A stretch of DNA of 56,271 bases from an uncultured Sphingomonadales bacterium (GCA_903868245.1 CAIPUN010000009.1:1-56271); one strand, 5' to 3'; positions 1 through 9,190 are shown, counted from the first letter of the stretch. The notes: generated from the sequence alone by a model not told the origin. Translations and numbers: made by a program.

Positions 1-1181
1 ATCAGCAACTTATATGCTTGCTGAACCGCGGCGGCCGGTGGAGCGTCAAGCCAACGGAGTTTCGTAGGATCATTTTCGCCCCAGCGCGCGCAATCGAGCA
101 TTAGAGGCGCAAGATCACTCTCCAGAATCTCCGGCGGGTCGAACGGTGGCAGGCCACCATTGCCCGCCTCCTCCCACAATCGATATGCAACACCCGCTTG
201 TTGTCGCGCAGCACGACCCGCGCGTTGGGTTGCGGCAGACAGGCTAGCGCGTTCCGTTACTAACCGCGTGACGCCAGCCGCTTGGTCAAAGCGCGCGCGA
301 CGTGCAAGGCCGCTGTCGACCACGACACGCACCCCGTCGATGGTTAGGCTGGTCTCCGCAATGTTTGTCGCAAAAATGACCTTGCGGCGGCCTTGCGCGT
401 CACGGCGGATCGCAAGCCGCTGTGCCACTGGGTCAATCTGCCCATGCAGCTTGTGCACGACGATATCAGCGCCGCAATCGCCCAAAGCGTCAAAGGCACG
501 GTCAATCTCTCGTACGCCGGGCAGGAATGCCAATATGTCGCCCTGCTGATCCGACAGCGCCTGACGCAATATGCGCACCATGTCGGTCTCAATCGGCAGT
601 TCGGTCCTGCGGCCAACATAAAGATATTCCAGAGGCCATATTTTGCCTTCACTTTCCACTACAGGCGCGTTGTCCATCAATATGGAAAAGCGCGATCCAT
701 CCAGCGTGGCCGACATTGCCACCAAGCGCAAATCAGGCCGGAAAGCCGCCTGTGCCTCTAATGCCAGCGCAAGGCCGAAATCACTATCGATGCTACGTTC
801 GTGGACTTCGTCAAATAACACAGCTGATACGCCTGACAGCTCAGGATCACTGATAATTCGATTGCGAAAAATGCCCTCTGTCATCACCAATATGCGGGTA
901 TCTGGGCCATGCTTGCTATCCAACCGTGTCGCGTAACCGATGCGTCCGCCGACCGTTTCGCCCAAATTTTCGGCAATACGTTCCGCTGCCATGCGCGCGG
1001 CCAAGCGGCGGGGTGACAGCAACAGAATCTGGCCAACACAATAAGGCTCATCCAATAAGGCAGACGCAACCATACTGGTTTTGCCAGCGCCCGGTGGAGC
1101 GATAAGAACAGCATTGGGCGCCGTGCGCAAAGATGCCAGCAAATTGGGCATAACCGCCATGACAGGTAATGCTTCGGTCAT
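1..1181 (-). CDS. hrpB: ATP-dependent helicase HrpB, N-terminal part (runs off the window)
   Basis: The reading frame opens at an ATG at 1181 and stays open to the left edge, giving about 393 residues of a protein that is usually near 800, so the C-terminal half is missing here. Superfamily 2 DEAH-type helicase motifs appear in order: Walker A APPGAGKT, Walker B DEVH followed by ER, the SAT motif in AMSATLDG, then the second RecA-like domain with a TNIAETSLTI segment and the QRAGRAAR motif. This order and spacing are typical of HrpB, a non-essential helicase of uncertain RNA substrate. The polyprenyl synthase gene ends 29 bp upstream on the same strand, so co-transcription is likely. The assignment is firm; the cellular role of the family is poorly known. 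Confidence 0.9.
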   Translation of the reverse strand, partial: MTEALPVMAVMPNLLASLRTAPNAVLIAPPGAGKTSMVASALLDEPYCVGQILLLSPRRLAARMAAERIAENLGETVGGRIGYATRLDSKHGPDTRILVMTEGIFRNRIISDPELSGVSAVLFDEVHERSIDSDFGLALALEAQAAFRPDLRLVAMSATLDGSRFSILMDNAPVVESEGKIWPLEYLYVGRRTELPIETDMVRILRQALSDQQGDILAFLPGVREIDRAFDALGDCGADIVVHKLHGQIDPVAQRLAIRRDAQGRRKVIFATNIAETSLTIDGVRVVVDSGLARRARFDQAAGVTRLVTERASLSAATQRAGRAARQQAGVAYRLWEEAGNGGLPPFDPPEILESDLAPLMLDCARWGENDPTKLRWLDAPPAAAVQQAYKLL

Positions 1182-1210
1182 GTTCAGCGCGGACGGCACC
1201 GCTGCGTCCG

Positions 1211-2224
1211 TTAATATGCGCGAGCTATTGCGAATTCCACTGCCTCAGTCAGCGCAGATTTGGCTTCGCCTGCTGGGAATTGCGCAATCGCATCAATGGC
1301 GCGCTGACCATAATGCCGTGCCCGATCCAAGGTATCGTCAATGGCACGATGTGTGCGCAACAGCGAACAAGCATGCGCCAAATCGGCGTCGCTCACCCGG
1401 TTGCCAAGCATCGCATCACGCCAAAATTTCTGCTCTTCGGCATTGCCGCGGCAATGCGCGAGGATGACGGGCAGCGTAACCTTGCCATCGCGAAAATCGT
1501 CGCCGCTGTCCTTGCCCATGGTCGCGCCGTCGGAGACATAGTCGATGGCATCATCCACAAGCTGGAACGCAATGCCTAGATTTCGGCCATAGGCATCCAG
1601 AGCCATTTCCTGTGCATCGCCGCTTTCGGCGACGACCGCAGATATCCGGCACGCAGCAGCAAACAACGCTGCCGTTTTCGAACCAATGATGTCGAGATAT
1701 TTTTCCTCAGTCGTCGAAATTTGGCGTTGCGCGGTCAACTGGTTGACTTCACCCTCTGCGATAACCGCCGACGCATTTGAAAGAATTTTAAGAACCTTGA
1801 GCGAGCCATCCTCGACCATCAACTCAAACGACCGGCTGAACAAAAAGTCACCGACAAGCACAGCCGCTGGGTTCCCGAAGATCAGGTTCGCAGCGGTCTT
1901 GCCGCGTCGCATATCGCTGCCGTCGACTACATCATCATGCAGCAACGTGGCGGTGTGAATAAACTCAACGGCGGCAGCCAGCTTATGATGACGTTCGCCA
2001 GGATAATCCAGCAACTGCGCGCAGGCCAAAGTGAGCATCGGCCGCATACGTTTGCCGCCGCCAGCAATCAAATGGCCAGCCAGTTCGGGAATGAGAGGAA
2101 TTTCGGACTGCATACGGTCCAGAATGACCGCATTGACCTTATTCATGCCAGGTGCGACCAATTTCAGAATTGGATCGAGCGAGGGCGCCTTATGTCCGCC
2201 GATTTTGTGGATGGTTGCCGTCAT
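1211..2224 (-). CDS. ispB: Polyprenyl (octa-/decaprenyl) diphosphate synthase
   Basis: A 337-residue trans-isoprenyl diphosphate synthase that condenses IPP units onto an allylic primer to build the ubiquinone side chain in the cytoplasm. The first aspartate-rich motif (LLHDDVVDGSDMRRG) and the second (VDDAIDY) are intact, as is the GGKRMRP segment that binds IPP. Alphaproteobacteria generally make Q10, so a decaprenyl product is plausible, but chain length cannot be read with confidence from the sequence. It lies upstream of hrpB on the minus strand with a 29-bp gap and is divergent from chorismate mutase, with 87 bp between the two starts. Confidence 0.9.
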   Translation of the reverse strand: MTATIHKIGGHKAPSLDPILKLVAPGMNKVNAVILDRMQSEIPLIPELAGHLIAGGGKRMRPMLTLACAQLLDYPGERHHKLAAAVEFIHTATLLHDDVVDGSDMRRGKTAANLIFGNPAAVLVGDFLFSRSFELMVEDGSLKVLKILSNASAVIAEGEVNQLTAQRQISTTEEKYLDIIGSKTAALFAAACRISAVVAESGDAQEMALDAYGRNLGIAFQLVDDAIDYVSDGATMGKDSGDDFRDGKVTLPVILAHCRGNAEEQKFWRDAMLGNRVSDADLAHACSLLRTHRAIDDTLDRARHYGQRAIDAIAQFPAGEAKSALTEAVEFAIARAY

Positions 2225-2311
2225 AATTTGATCGCTGTGACGCGCGCAGCTTGGATAGGCAAGTGCAAATGGCGTATTTACCCTTGTCCGTTGCGGTCAT
2301 TATCGGCACAG

Positions 2312-2608
2312 ATGGCATCAATGAACGACGCAGACACTCTCGCCCGCTATCGCGACAGCATCGATAACATTGATGCTGCGCTGGTTTTCATGCTCGCCGA
2401 ACGGTTCAAAATAACGCAGGCGGTGGGTGAGTTTAAAGCGCAGTCATCACTGCCACCCGCAGATCCAGATCGCGAAGAACGGCAGATACAACGGCTTCGG
2501 AAACTGGCACGCGACGCCAAACTTGACCCAGATTTCACCGAAAAGTTCCTGCGCTTCATCATCGATGAAGTCATTCGCCACCATCAGCAAATCCGCGACG
2601 GAAACTAA
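2312..2608 (+). CDS. Chorismate mutase, AroQ alpha type
   Basis: A small (98-residue) all-helical chorismate mutase that converts chorismate to prephenate for Phe/Tyr synthesis. The residues expected of the AroQ fold are present in order: Arg in ARYRDSID, Arg in LAERF, Lys in VGEFKA, the Arg-Glu pair in DREERQ and Gln in HHQQI. There is no fused prephenate dehydratase or dehydrogenase domain, as is common in alphaproteobacteria. Two ATGs, at 2312 and 2321, are possible starts; neither has a strong Shine-Dalgarno sequence, and I chose the first. The stop codon directly abuts the stop of the convergent sensor kinase gene. Confidence 0.85.
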   Translation: MASMNDADTLARYRDSIDNIDAALVFMLAERFKITQAVGEFKAQSSLPPADPDREERQIQRLRKLARDAKLDPDFTEKFLRFIIDEVIRHHQQIRDGN

Positions 2609-3985
2609 TCAGCTTATCGCTTTTGGTAAGCGTAGTCTGACCAAAAGTCCGCCGAGATCCTCGCTTTTTTCTAAGGTGATAACACCGCCATAAATTTCGA
2701 CAACGTCGCGGACGATCGCAAGGCCAAGACCTGTGCCGGGCTTGCCGGTATCCAACCGCGCACCGCGATCAAACAATCGCTCACGCTCGCCTTCAGGGAT
2801 ACCTTGTCCGTCATCCTCAATGACCATTTCTACAAAATCACCTGCATCCTCGACCGTCACAAACACGCTTCCACCGCCATATTTGGCAGCGTTTTCGATC
2901 AGGTTACCAAGCATTTCATCAAGATCCTGCCGCTCCACCCGTGCGGCAATTTCCTTATCTCCGGCCATATCGAGTCGGACATGCGCATAGAGGCGGCCCA
3001 CCGCGCGTTCGACGGATTCCAAACTGCCCCAGACCACCGCACGGCTTTGGCTGTGGCCCAGGCGACCAACGGCGCGGGCGCGGGCCAAATGGTGATCCAC
3101 CTGACGCCGCATTGTTGTGGCTTCTCGGATAACAGTTTCCGATATATCGGGGGCTTTCGCGCTCGCGCTATTCATGATGACCGTTAACGGCGTCTTCAGC
3201 GCATGCGCGAGGTTGCCTGCATGACGGCGCGATTCCTCCGCCTGTTTCTCATTATGGTCGAGCAAGGCGTTCAATTCATTGACCATCGGCATCACTTCGT
3301 CAGGCAAGGCATCGGTCACACGACTTTCCTGACCACTGCGCATCTGGGCAATCGCCATGCGCACCGCGCGCAGCGGCCATAGCCCATAAAATGTCTGTAA
3401 CGCCGCCAAAATGATGAGGCCAAGTGCCAACAGAAGGAAGCTTGTTACCAATACCGACCGCAATTCCTGGATCTGCCCATCAAGGCTATCGCGGCTTTGT
3501 GCCACCATGAAAGTCCAAGCGACATCGGAGTCCGGAAGTTTTATCGAACGCTCTGCGATACGCAGCGGTTCATCAGGAAATTCATTACTGTTACGAAAAT
3601 GGACTACCTGATCATTGTGACCCGCGGGCGGGTTCAGCGCACGGTCCCAAAGCGAGCGAGATGGAAATGGCATCGTGTCTTTGCCGGTAATCTGCCAGTA
3701 AAGCCCGCTGTTCGGTTCCAGAAAACGTTGATCGCCCAAAGGCCGGTTCATCCGGATTTCGCCATCAGGGCCAATCTCTGCCGACGCAATCATCGCGGTC
3801 AGGACGTATTCAAGCTGCGTATCAAAATTCTGTTCAACTGAATTGGTCAACACGCGGTCCAGCGCCGCGCCCCCGCCGATGAGTAAAATTGTAATCCAAG
3901 CCGCCGCCGTCAGAATCATCCGTCGGGTAAGCGATCCCGTGCTTTGGAGTTGGCTGCGCCACGTTGGCGGCTTTGGTGCGGTCAT
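2609..3985 (-). CDS. Sensor histidine kinase, PhoQ-like class
   Basis: A 458-residue membrane histidine kinase. A transmembrane segment at about residues 22-42 is followed by a periplasmic sensor region, a second membrane segment at about 177-200, and a HAMP-like linker. The H box reads HALKTPLT with the phospho-acceptor His near residue 261. The ATPase domain has the N box (NLIENAAKYGG), the G1 box (DDGQGIP) and the G2 box (GTGLGLAI). The cognate response regulator is encoded 17 bp upstream on the same strand. The signal is unknown. By analogy with PhoQ, a divalent cation or envelope cue is possible, but that is only an inference from general architecture and the neighbouring PepSY protein. 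Confidence 0.88.
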   Translation of the reverse strand: MTAPKPPTWRSQLQSTGSLTRRMILTAAAWITILLIGGGAALDRVLTNSVEQNFDTQLEYVLTAMIASAEIGPDGEIRMNRPLGDQRFLEPNSGLYWQITGKDTMPFPSRSLWDRALNPPAGHNDQVVHFRNSNEFPDEPLRIAERSIKLPDSDVAWTFMVAQSRDSLDGQIQELRSVLVTSFLLLALGLIILAALQTFYGLWPLRAVRMAIAQMRSGQESRVTDALPDEVMPMVNELNALLDHNEKQAEESRRHAGNLAHALKTPLTVIMNSASAKAPDISETVIREATTMRRQVDHHLARARAVGRLGHSQSRAVVWGSLESVERAVGRLYAHVRLDMAGDKEIAARVERQDLDEMLGNLIENAAKYGGGSVFVTVEDAGDFVEMVIEDDGQGIPEGERERLFDRGARLDTGKPGTGLGLAIVRDVVEIYGGVITLEKSEDLGGLLVRLRLPKAIS

Positions 3986-4002
3986 AATGGCGACTGACGG
4001 CT

Positions 4003-4668
4003 TCAGTTCACTGGCTCTTCAAGGCTGTAGCCAAGACCCCTGATCGTCGAGATCACGTTCTGCCCCAGCTTCTTGCGGATGCGCGTGACAAACACTTCAA
4101 TGGTGTTGGAATCACGGTCGAAATCCTGATCGTAAATATGCTCGATCAATTCCGTCCGCGATACGACCTTGCCCTTATGGTGCATCAGGTACGACAGCAG
4201 CTTATATTCTTGTGCCGTCAGTTTCACAGGCTGGCCATCAAGTGTCACGCGGCCTGACCTTGTATCCAAACGGACATCGCCGACATTCAGCTCACTCGAC
4301 GCATTACCCGACGCGCGGCGTATCAGCGCGCGCAACCGTGCAATCAATTCTTCGGTCTGGAACGGCTTGGCGAGATAATCATCGGCACCTGCATCAAGGC
4401 CAGCGACCTTGTCCGACCAGCTATCTCGCGCCGTCAGCACCAAAACAGGAAATTTCCTGCCTTCTTTGCGCCAGCGGTCAAGAACAGTCAGCCCATCAAT
4501 TTCAGGTAAACCCAAATCAAGAATGACGGCGTCATAATTTTCGTTGGAGCCCATATAATGGCCATCCTCACCGTCAACTGAGAGGTCAACAGCGTAGCCC
4601 GCACCTTCAAGTGTTGACTTGAGCTGCTTGCCCAAATTGGGCTCGTCTTCCACGATCAAGATCCGCAT
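4003..4668 (-). CDS. OmpR/PhoP-family response regulator
   Basis: A 221-residue response regulator with an N-terminal receiver domain and a C-terminal winged-helix DNA-binding domain. The acidic pocket (VEDEP), the phosphorylation site Asp51 in VILDLGLP, the conserved Thr in LTARD and the Lys in LAKPF are all present. The DNA-binding half has the usual SNTIEVFVTRIRKKL recognition helix and the ISTIRGLGY wing. An AAGGGA ribosome-binding site precedes the ATG at 4668. It is encoded just before the histidine kinase and after the PepSY gene, forming a three-gene minus-strand unit. The paired kinase/regulator assignment is firm; the regulon is unknown. Confidence 0.92.
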   Translation of the reverse strand: MRILIVEDEPNLGKQLKSTLEGAGYAVDLSVDGEDGHYMGSNENYDAVILDLGLPEIDGLTVLDRWRKEGRKFPVLVLTARDSWSDKVAGLDAGADDYLAKPFQTEELIARLRALIRRASGNASSELNVGDVRLDTRSGRVTLDGQPVKLTAQEYKLLSYLMHHKGKVVSRTELIEHIYDQDFDRDSNTIEVFVTRIRKKLGQNVISTIRGLGYSLEEPVN

Positions 4669-4740
4669 GCCGTTCCCTTACATTGTCAAACATTGTATCG
4701 CGATATGGCTAGCAGATTAGTGTGCCGCCACAAAACCCTA

Positions 4741-5037
4741 TCAGCGTTGCCGCAGCACACTTCCAGTCCGTCCATCCACATCGACGAAGATGACGCGATC
4801 ACGGTCAATAAACTTTAGCCTATATACTTGAGCGCTCGGGTCGTATTCTGGGCCCAGATATTGCATCCCGCGCATGCGCGGCACAATATTTGCCTCAATC
4901 TCGCGCAAGGATTTGACCTTGCCCGCTCTCATATCCTGCCGCGCCTCATTCTGCTCCCCCCGGCGCGGATCGGCCGCAACGGGGCTAAGCAAAGCAAAGC
5001 TTGCAAGAATGGAGATAAAGACAGGCCTGTTGATCAT
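4741..5037 (-). CDS. Small exported PepSY-domain protein
   Basis: A protein of about 98 residues with an N-terminal signal peptide ending near VAADP, followed by a single PepSY-like module (conserved pattern YDPSAQVYRLKFID, then VFVDVDGRTGSVL). PepSY modules are often found as periplasmic inhibitors or sensors next to two-component systems. It lies 72 bp upstream of the response regulator on the same strand and probably belongs to that operon, perhaps as target or accessory sensor. Three tandem ATGs (5043, 5040, 5037) begin the frame; the AGGGA motif is best spaced from the third, so I chose 5037. Confidence 0.75.
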   Translation of the reverse strand: MINRPVFISILASFALLSPVAADPRRGEQNEARQDMRAGKVKSLREIEANIVPRMRGMQYLGPEYDPSAQVYRLKFIDRDRVIFVDVDGRTGSVLRQR

Positions 5038-5117
5038 CATCATTCCCTAAGCGTGCAGCATTGAACGCACAGTGAATGGCACGCCGAGGTTGCGCGTCGC
5101 ATGACGTCCAAAATCCA

Positions 5118-5834
5118 TTATTTTACCATTTCAAATGTGAACGACATGCTTGCCGCGACGCTGAGTTCGCCAGGCGCTATCGGGGTAATTTTGTCCACAG
5201 CCGCGTTCATTGAACGTACAGCCATGGGGGCTGACATATACCCCTGTCCCTGATCATTTTCTTCGACGCGTAACACCCGCACATCATTGTAACCAGCCTT
5301 GCGCGCCAAACTCTGCGCCCGAGCTATAGCCGAGGTCCACACCTTATCGCGGGCAGCTTCCCGAAAACTGCTTTCATCATCGACGCCAAATGTTGGTCCA
5401 TTGAAACTGGTCGCGCCATCCACCGCAAGTGCATCCAGAAACGCACCCAGCTTGCGCAAGTCGCGTAGCTTGGCATTGACCATGTTCGATGCCTGATAGC
5501 CCTTAAAAATCTGCTGTCCGTCACGATAGTCAAATTGCTGGTTCAAATTGATTTGTGTGGTTTGGATATCACGATCAGCAATGCCAAGCGCCTTCAACCG
5601 CGCAATCACGGATGCCATTTGCATATTATTGGCTCGGACAGCCGCGCTGGCCGTGGCCGCCATTGTTTGAACGCCTGTCGAAAATGTGGCAATGTCCGGA
5701 GGGGTTTCGACCGTTTCCGAAATCGTCAGGTCAATGACCGGGTTGGCGGTGGTAATATGCACCTCCGTCGCCATCGCGCTACTGGCCATCATTCCGCTCG
5801 TCGCTAGCAATGCTGCTACAATCAATTTACGCAT
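5118..5834 (-). CDS. SIMPL-domain (DUF541) periplasmic protein
   Basis: A 238-residue protein with a signal peptide (cleavage expected after ASSAMA, near residue 22) and one SIMPL/DUF541 domain filling the rest. Recognisable elements are TISETVETPPDIATFSTGV near the N-terminus, the VIARLKALGIADRDIQTT helix and strand, and a C-terminal MSFTFEM strand. Family members such as E. coli YggE and Brucella BP26 form oligomeric periplasmic rings linked to oxidative stress, but the exact function is not settled. It sits between the PepSY gene and the aminotransferase gene, all on the minus strand. Confidence 0.85.
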   Translation of the reverse strand: MRKLIVAALLATSGMMASSAMATEVHITTANPVIDLTISETVETPPDIATFSTGVQTMAATASAAVRANNMQMASVIARLKALGIADRDIQTTQINLNQQFDYRDGQQIFKGYQASNMVNAKLRDLRKLGAFLDALAVDGATSFNGPTFGVDDESSFREAARDKVWTSAIARAQSLARKAGYNDVRVLRVEENDQGQGYMSAPMAVRSMNAAVDKITPIAPGELSVAASMSFTFEMVK

Positions 5835-5861
5835 ATCAGACTCCCGTTTTGCGCCAGCCGC

Positions 5862-6710
5862 TCAGATTGCTGAACGACGTGCCCAGTCGATATAGGCACG
5901 GCGAAGCTGAACGGTTGCCGAACCGGGTTTACCATCACCGATTATATGCCCGTTAATTTGCACCACGGGCATCACAAAACCTGACGCGGACGACACAAAG
6001 GCTTCAGCAGCTTGCTCGGCCTCGCTTATGGAAAATGGCCGCTCTTCTATGCGTTGTGCAACAAGCGGCAGCACCGATGCGCGGGTAATGCCGTGTAAGA
6101 TTTCGCGGTTAAGCGGGTGCGTGACCAAAACGCCCTCATGGGTGATGATATGCGCGTTTTGCGCGCTGCCTTCGGTGATCCAGCCATTGCGCTCCATCCA
6201 CGCGTCGTCCGCGCCGCGCGCAATCGCCTCATTTTTCATCATGGATGCATACAGCAACTGCGTTGTTTTGATGTCCGCCCTGCCCCAACGCAAATCTGGC
6301 ATCGTGATCACACGAATGCCGCGTTGTGCCAATGGGTTGTCCGCGAGTTTACGGGATTGCGTGAAGGCAAGAACAGTAGGCGGCGTTTCTGTGGAAGGAA
6401 ATATGAAGTCGCGGTCTTCGGGCGCCCCGCGTGTGACCTGCCAATAGATCATGCCTTCTTCGAGGTTGTTGCGCGCAACAAGTTCGCGGCAAATTGTAAG
6501 CCAGCCATCCGCATCAAGCGCGCCGCATATGCCAATTTCACCAAGTGAGCGGGCTAGGCGCTGCACATGGCCGCCGAAATCGACGAGTTTGCCGTCCAGT
6601 ACGGACACAACCTCGTAAACAGCGTCCGAAAACAGAAAGCCTCTGTCGAATACCGACACTTTGCCTTCAGTTTCAGGGGTATATTTTCCGTTCAGGTATA
6701 TTGTGCGCAT
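5862..6710 (-). CDS. D-amino-acid aminotransferase (class IV PLP fold)
   Basis: A 282-residue class IV pyridoxal-phosphate aminotransferase. The N-terminal SVFDRGFLFSDAVYE block is typical of D-alanine aminotransferases, and the predicted Schiff-base Lys is residue 148 in RADIKTTQ. The C-terminal part carries the VSSASG cofactor-phosphate loop. D-amino-acid transaminases interconvert D-alanine and D-glutamate with their keto acids, supplying peptidoglycan precursors. Branched-chain aminotransferases share the fold, but the N-terminal signature and length favour the D-specific type. The start lies 27 bp upstream of the SIMPL gene's start-proximal side, so the two may be co-transcribed from this promoter. 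Confidence 0.82.
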   Translation of the reverse strand: MRTIYLNGKYTPETEGKVSVFDRGFLFSDAVYEVVSVLDGKLVDFGGHVQRLARSLGEIGICGALDADGWLTICRELVARNNLEEGMIYWQVTRGAPEDRDFIFPSTETPPTVLAFTQSRKLADNPLAQRGIRVITMPDLRWGRADIKTTQLLYASMMKNEAIARGADDAWMERNGWITEGSAQNAHIITHEGVLVTHPLNREILHGITRASVLPLVAQRIEERPFSISEAEQAAEAFVSSASGFVMPVVQINGHIIGDGKPGSATVQLRRAYIDWARRSAI

Positions 6711-6754
6711 AAGAGGGCTTTGCTTGAAGCTTCACCCATCGTCAACATCCACAT

Positions 6755-6782
6755 TGTCATGCCCGCGAAAGCGGCAATGACA
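6755..6782. repeat. Imperfect palindrome of the 'TGTCAT..GCGAAAGC..ATGACA' type
   Basis: The arms TGTCATGCCCGC and GCGGCAATGACA flank a GAAA tetraloop, with 10 of 12 positions paired. Hairpins of this form, with the GCGAAAGC core, are a familiar class of dispersed intergenic repeat in alphaproteobacteria, known from general experience rather than a search. It lies between the divergent D-amino-acid aminotransferase and ABC-F genes. Confidence 0.6.
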
Positions 6783-6845
6783 AAAGACGGTGGATCGACA
6801 ATCTGGCTTGCCCCTGCCCTTGCTACCCCCTATCCGCCAGCCCAT

Positions 6846-8648
6846 ATGTCGCAACCTCCAATCTTCGCCTTCGAAAATCTCGCGCTCCAACAAGGTGGCG
6901 GCTGGCTGTTTCAAGATATTGATTTGTTCATCGGCGCGCGCGATCGGTTGGCGCTAATTGGTCGCAATGGAGCTGGCAAAACGACGTTGATGAAGCTTGT
7001 GGCGGGAACCGTCGAAGCGGACAAGGGCAACCGCGTCGTCGTGCCCGGCACCAACATCGTGATGCTCGAACAAGACCCCGATGTCAGCGCTTTTGACCGG
7101 CTCGTCGATTTTGCCGTTCATGGTGTAAAAGGTCCGCCCGAATATGCCGTGCGGGCGATTGCTGACCAATTGGGCATAAATCTGGACCGTGAAGCTAAAA
7201 CCGCAAGCGGTGGGGAAAAACGCCGCGCCGCCATCTGCCGCGCGCTGGCAAGTGAGCCTGATCTGCTGCTGCTCGACGAACCGACTAACCATCTTGATCT
7301 TGCCGCGATTGAATGGCTGGAGGAATGGCTGACGCGCTATCGTGGGGCATTCATGGTGATTAGCCATGATCGGACATTTTTGACGCGGCTAACGCGGCAG
7401 ACATTCTGGCTAGATCGCGGACTGCTGCGTCGGAATGAAATCGGCTTTGGCGGTTATGACGCATGGACCGAACGCGTCTTTGCCGAGGATGCGCGCAACG
7501 CCGACCGCCTGGATGCCAAGTTGAAGATTGAGGCGCATTGGCTAGAACGCGGAGTCACTGCGCGTCGCAAGCGTAACCAGGGCCGATTGGCCAAGCTATG
7601 GGAAATGCGCGCCGCGCGGGCCGCGATGATTGGCCCGCAAGGGACGGCTAAGCTTGCTGCCGCCAGCGACGACAGCAAAACCAAAACGGTAATCAGCGCG
7701 CAAAATGTCGGTAAAAGCTTTGGCGACCGGACGATCATTAAGGATTTCACGCTGCGCATTCAACGCGGCGACCGCATCGGCATTGTCGGCGCAAATGGCA
7801 CTGGCAAAACAACGCTTATCCGCATGCTGACGGGCGAGACCGAACCCGACACGGGCAGTATCACACTGTCACCTACGTTGACGGGCATCGTCATTGACCA
7901 GCAACGCAAATTGCTAACGCCCGAAAAACGCGTGCGCGATGTGTTGGCAGATGGCAGCGACTGGATTGATGTGCGCGGTGTGCGCAAGCATGTGCAGGGT
8001 TATCTCAAGGAATTCCTATTCGACCCCGCATTGATTGAGGCGCGGATCGGCTCCTTATCTGGCGGCGAGCAATCGCGCATTTTGCTCGCCCGCGAATTTG
8101 CCCGTGAAGCTAATTTGCTGGTGCTCGACGAACCGACCAACGACCTGGATCTAGAAACGCTGGATCTGCTGCAGGAGGTTATCGCCGATTATGACGGCAC
8201 GGTTTTGATCGTCAGTCATGACCGTGATTTTCTCGACCGAACGGTCAATTTGACGCTAGGTTTGGATGGTTCAGGCCATGTCGATATCATCGCCGGCGGA
8301 TATGCTGATTGGGAAGAAAAACGCGACAAAAGGGACAAGCCAGCTGTCAAGAAGGCCGAAAAAACCGTTTCGACAGAGCCCGCCGCTGCAGCCCCATCAG
8401 CGCCCAAGAAAGTCAAGCTAACCTACAAAGACCAGCGCGACTATGATCTCCTGCCCAAGCGCATCACAGAAATCGATACAGAGATTGCTGCGGCGGAGCA
8501 GGAAATGAGTAACCCGGATTTATATACGCAAAATCCTGCACGCTTTAGCGAACTGACCACCAAGACCGAAAGTCTGCGCGCCGAAAAGGATGCCGCAGAG
8601 GAACGCTGGTTAGAATTGGCGATGATGGTCGAAGATTCCTTATCCTAG
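6846..8648 (+). CDS. ABC-F family ATPase, Uup-like
   Basis: A soluble 600-residue protein with two ATP-binding cassettes and no membrane domain. Cassette one has Walker A GRNGAGKTT, signature SGGEKRR and Walker B LLLDEPTNHLDL. Cassette two has GANGTGKTT, LSGGEQSR and LVLDEPTNDLDL. A helical C-terminal extension rich in Glu/Lys (from about residue 525) resembles the Uup DNA-binding coiled coil. ABC-F proteins act on ribosomes or, for Uup, on branched DNA. I place the start at 6846, where the protein aligns with the family (MSQPPIFAFENL); upstream in-frame codons run through a palindromic repeat and are unlikely to be translated. The stop overlaps the convergent DUF6456 gene by 4 bp. Confidence 0.9.
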   Translation: MSQPPIFAFENLALQQGGGWLFQDIDLFIGARDRLALIGRNGAGKTTLMKLVAGTVEADKGNRVVVPGTNIVMLEQDPDVSAFDRLVDFAVHGVKGPPEYAVRAIADQLGINLDREAKTASGGEKRRAAICRALASEPDLLLLDEPTNHLDLAAIEWLEEWLTRYRGAFMVISHDRTFLTRLTRQTFWLDRGLLRRNEIGFGGYDAWTERVFAEDARNADRLDAKLKIEAHWLERGVTARRKRNQGRLAKLWEMRAARAAMIGPQGTAKLAAASDDSKTKTVISAQNVGKSFGDRTIIKDFTLRIQRGDRIGIVGANGTGKTTLIRMLTGETEPDTGSITLSPTLTGIVIDQQRKLLTPEKRVRDVLADGSDWIDVRGVRKHVQGYLKEFLFDPALIEARIGSLSGGEQSRILLAREFAREANLLVLDEPTNDLDLETLDLLQEVIADYDGTVLIVSHDRDFLDRTVNLTLGLDGSGHVDIIAGGYADWEEKRDKRDKPAVKKAEKTVSTEPAAAAPSAPKKVKLTYKDQRDYDLLPKRITEIDTEIAAAEQEMSNPDLYTQNPARFSELTTKTESLRAEKDAAEERWLELAMMVEDSLS

Positions 8649-9142
8649 CCGGGGATACGGTAAAATGCCGCGAGTCGATCCAGCGCAATTTTTAGCACGA
8701 TCTTGCCTGACCGCACGGGCCACGACATCTCGCGCTCCGCAGCGGGAATGCTTTCCCCAACACAAATGACGCGCCAAGCAATATCCGACAAATCGGGACC
8801 AAGAGCCGCGAGCGCGCCGTCAAAGCGGTGCTTGGCCCGCATCATCCGTTCCGTGAGGTTCAGCCCCGATGGCGCGCCACGCTTTTGACGGCTACGCGGG
8901 ATATTCTCCCACGACATGGTGACATGCGGTCCCAATGCGGCTGATTCATAATCCCCGCGCAATGTCTCGCCTGCTAACATTTGTCGGTTCGACAAATGGC
9001 CGTGCGCGTGCAGCCAGGACAAAGGTGATTCCGATAGGTTAATCGTCACGGTGCGCTGGGTCGCACGACTTTCAGCCACTGGATGTTCAATCAGCATGCG
9101 TGGATCATGAAATTTTCGGTTCGAATGGGATTTAGCGGGCAT
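8645..9142 (-). CDS. DUF6456 protein, candidate GTA regulator (GafZ/GafA C-terminus-like)
   Basis: A 165-residue protein dominated by a DUF6456-type domain: an ESPLSWLHAHGHLS block near residues 38-51, then RQMLAGETLRGDYESA, LGPHVTMSWEN, and a second helical block with AKHRFDGALAALGPDLSD and WPVRSGKIVLKIALDRLA. The layout resembles a helix-turn-helix DNA-binding fold. From memory, this domain occurs in alphaproteobacterial regulators including the GTA activators GafA (Rhodobacter) and GafZ (Caulobacter); I could not verify that here. A clear AAGGAG site precedes the ATG at 9142. It is divergent from the XRE gene, sharing an 88-bp intergenic region. The domain call is good; the GTA role is inferred from this gene and the lysis cassette at 13.1-14.2 kb. 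Confidence 0.72.
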   Translation of the reverse strand: MPAKSHSNRKFHDPRMLIEHPVAESRATQRTVTINLSESPLSWLHAHGHLSNRQMLAGETLRGDYESAALGPHVTMSWENIPRSRQKRGAPSGLNLTERMMRAKHRFDGALAALGPDLSDIAWRVICVGESIPAAEREMSWPVRSGKIVLKIALDRLAAFYRIPG

Positions 9143-9190
9143 CGATAATCTCCTTTGATCGTTCGAATCACCCTTGCCATGTGGTAAATA

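Noticed and set aside
6567-6845. An N-terminal extension of the ABC-F protein
   Set aside because: The upstream codons overlap the divergent aminotransferase gene and a palindromic repeat, and family similarity begins at the ATG at 6846.
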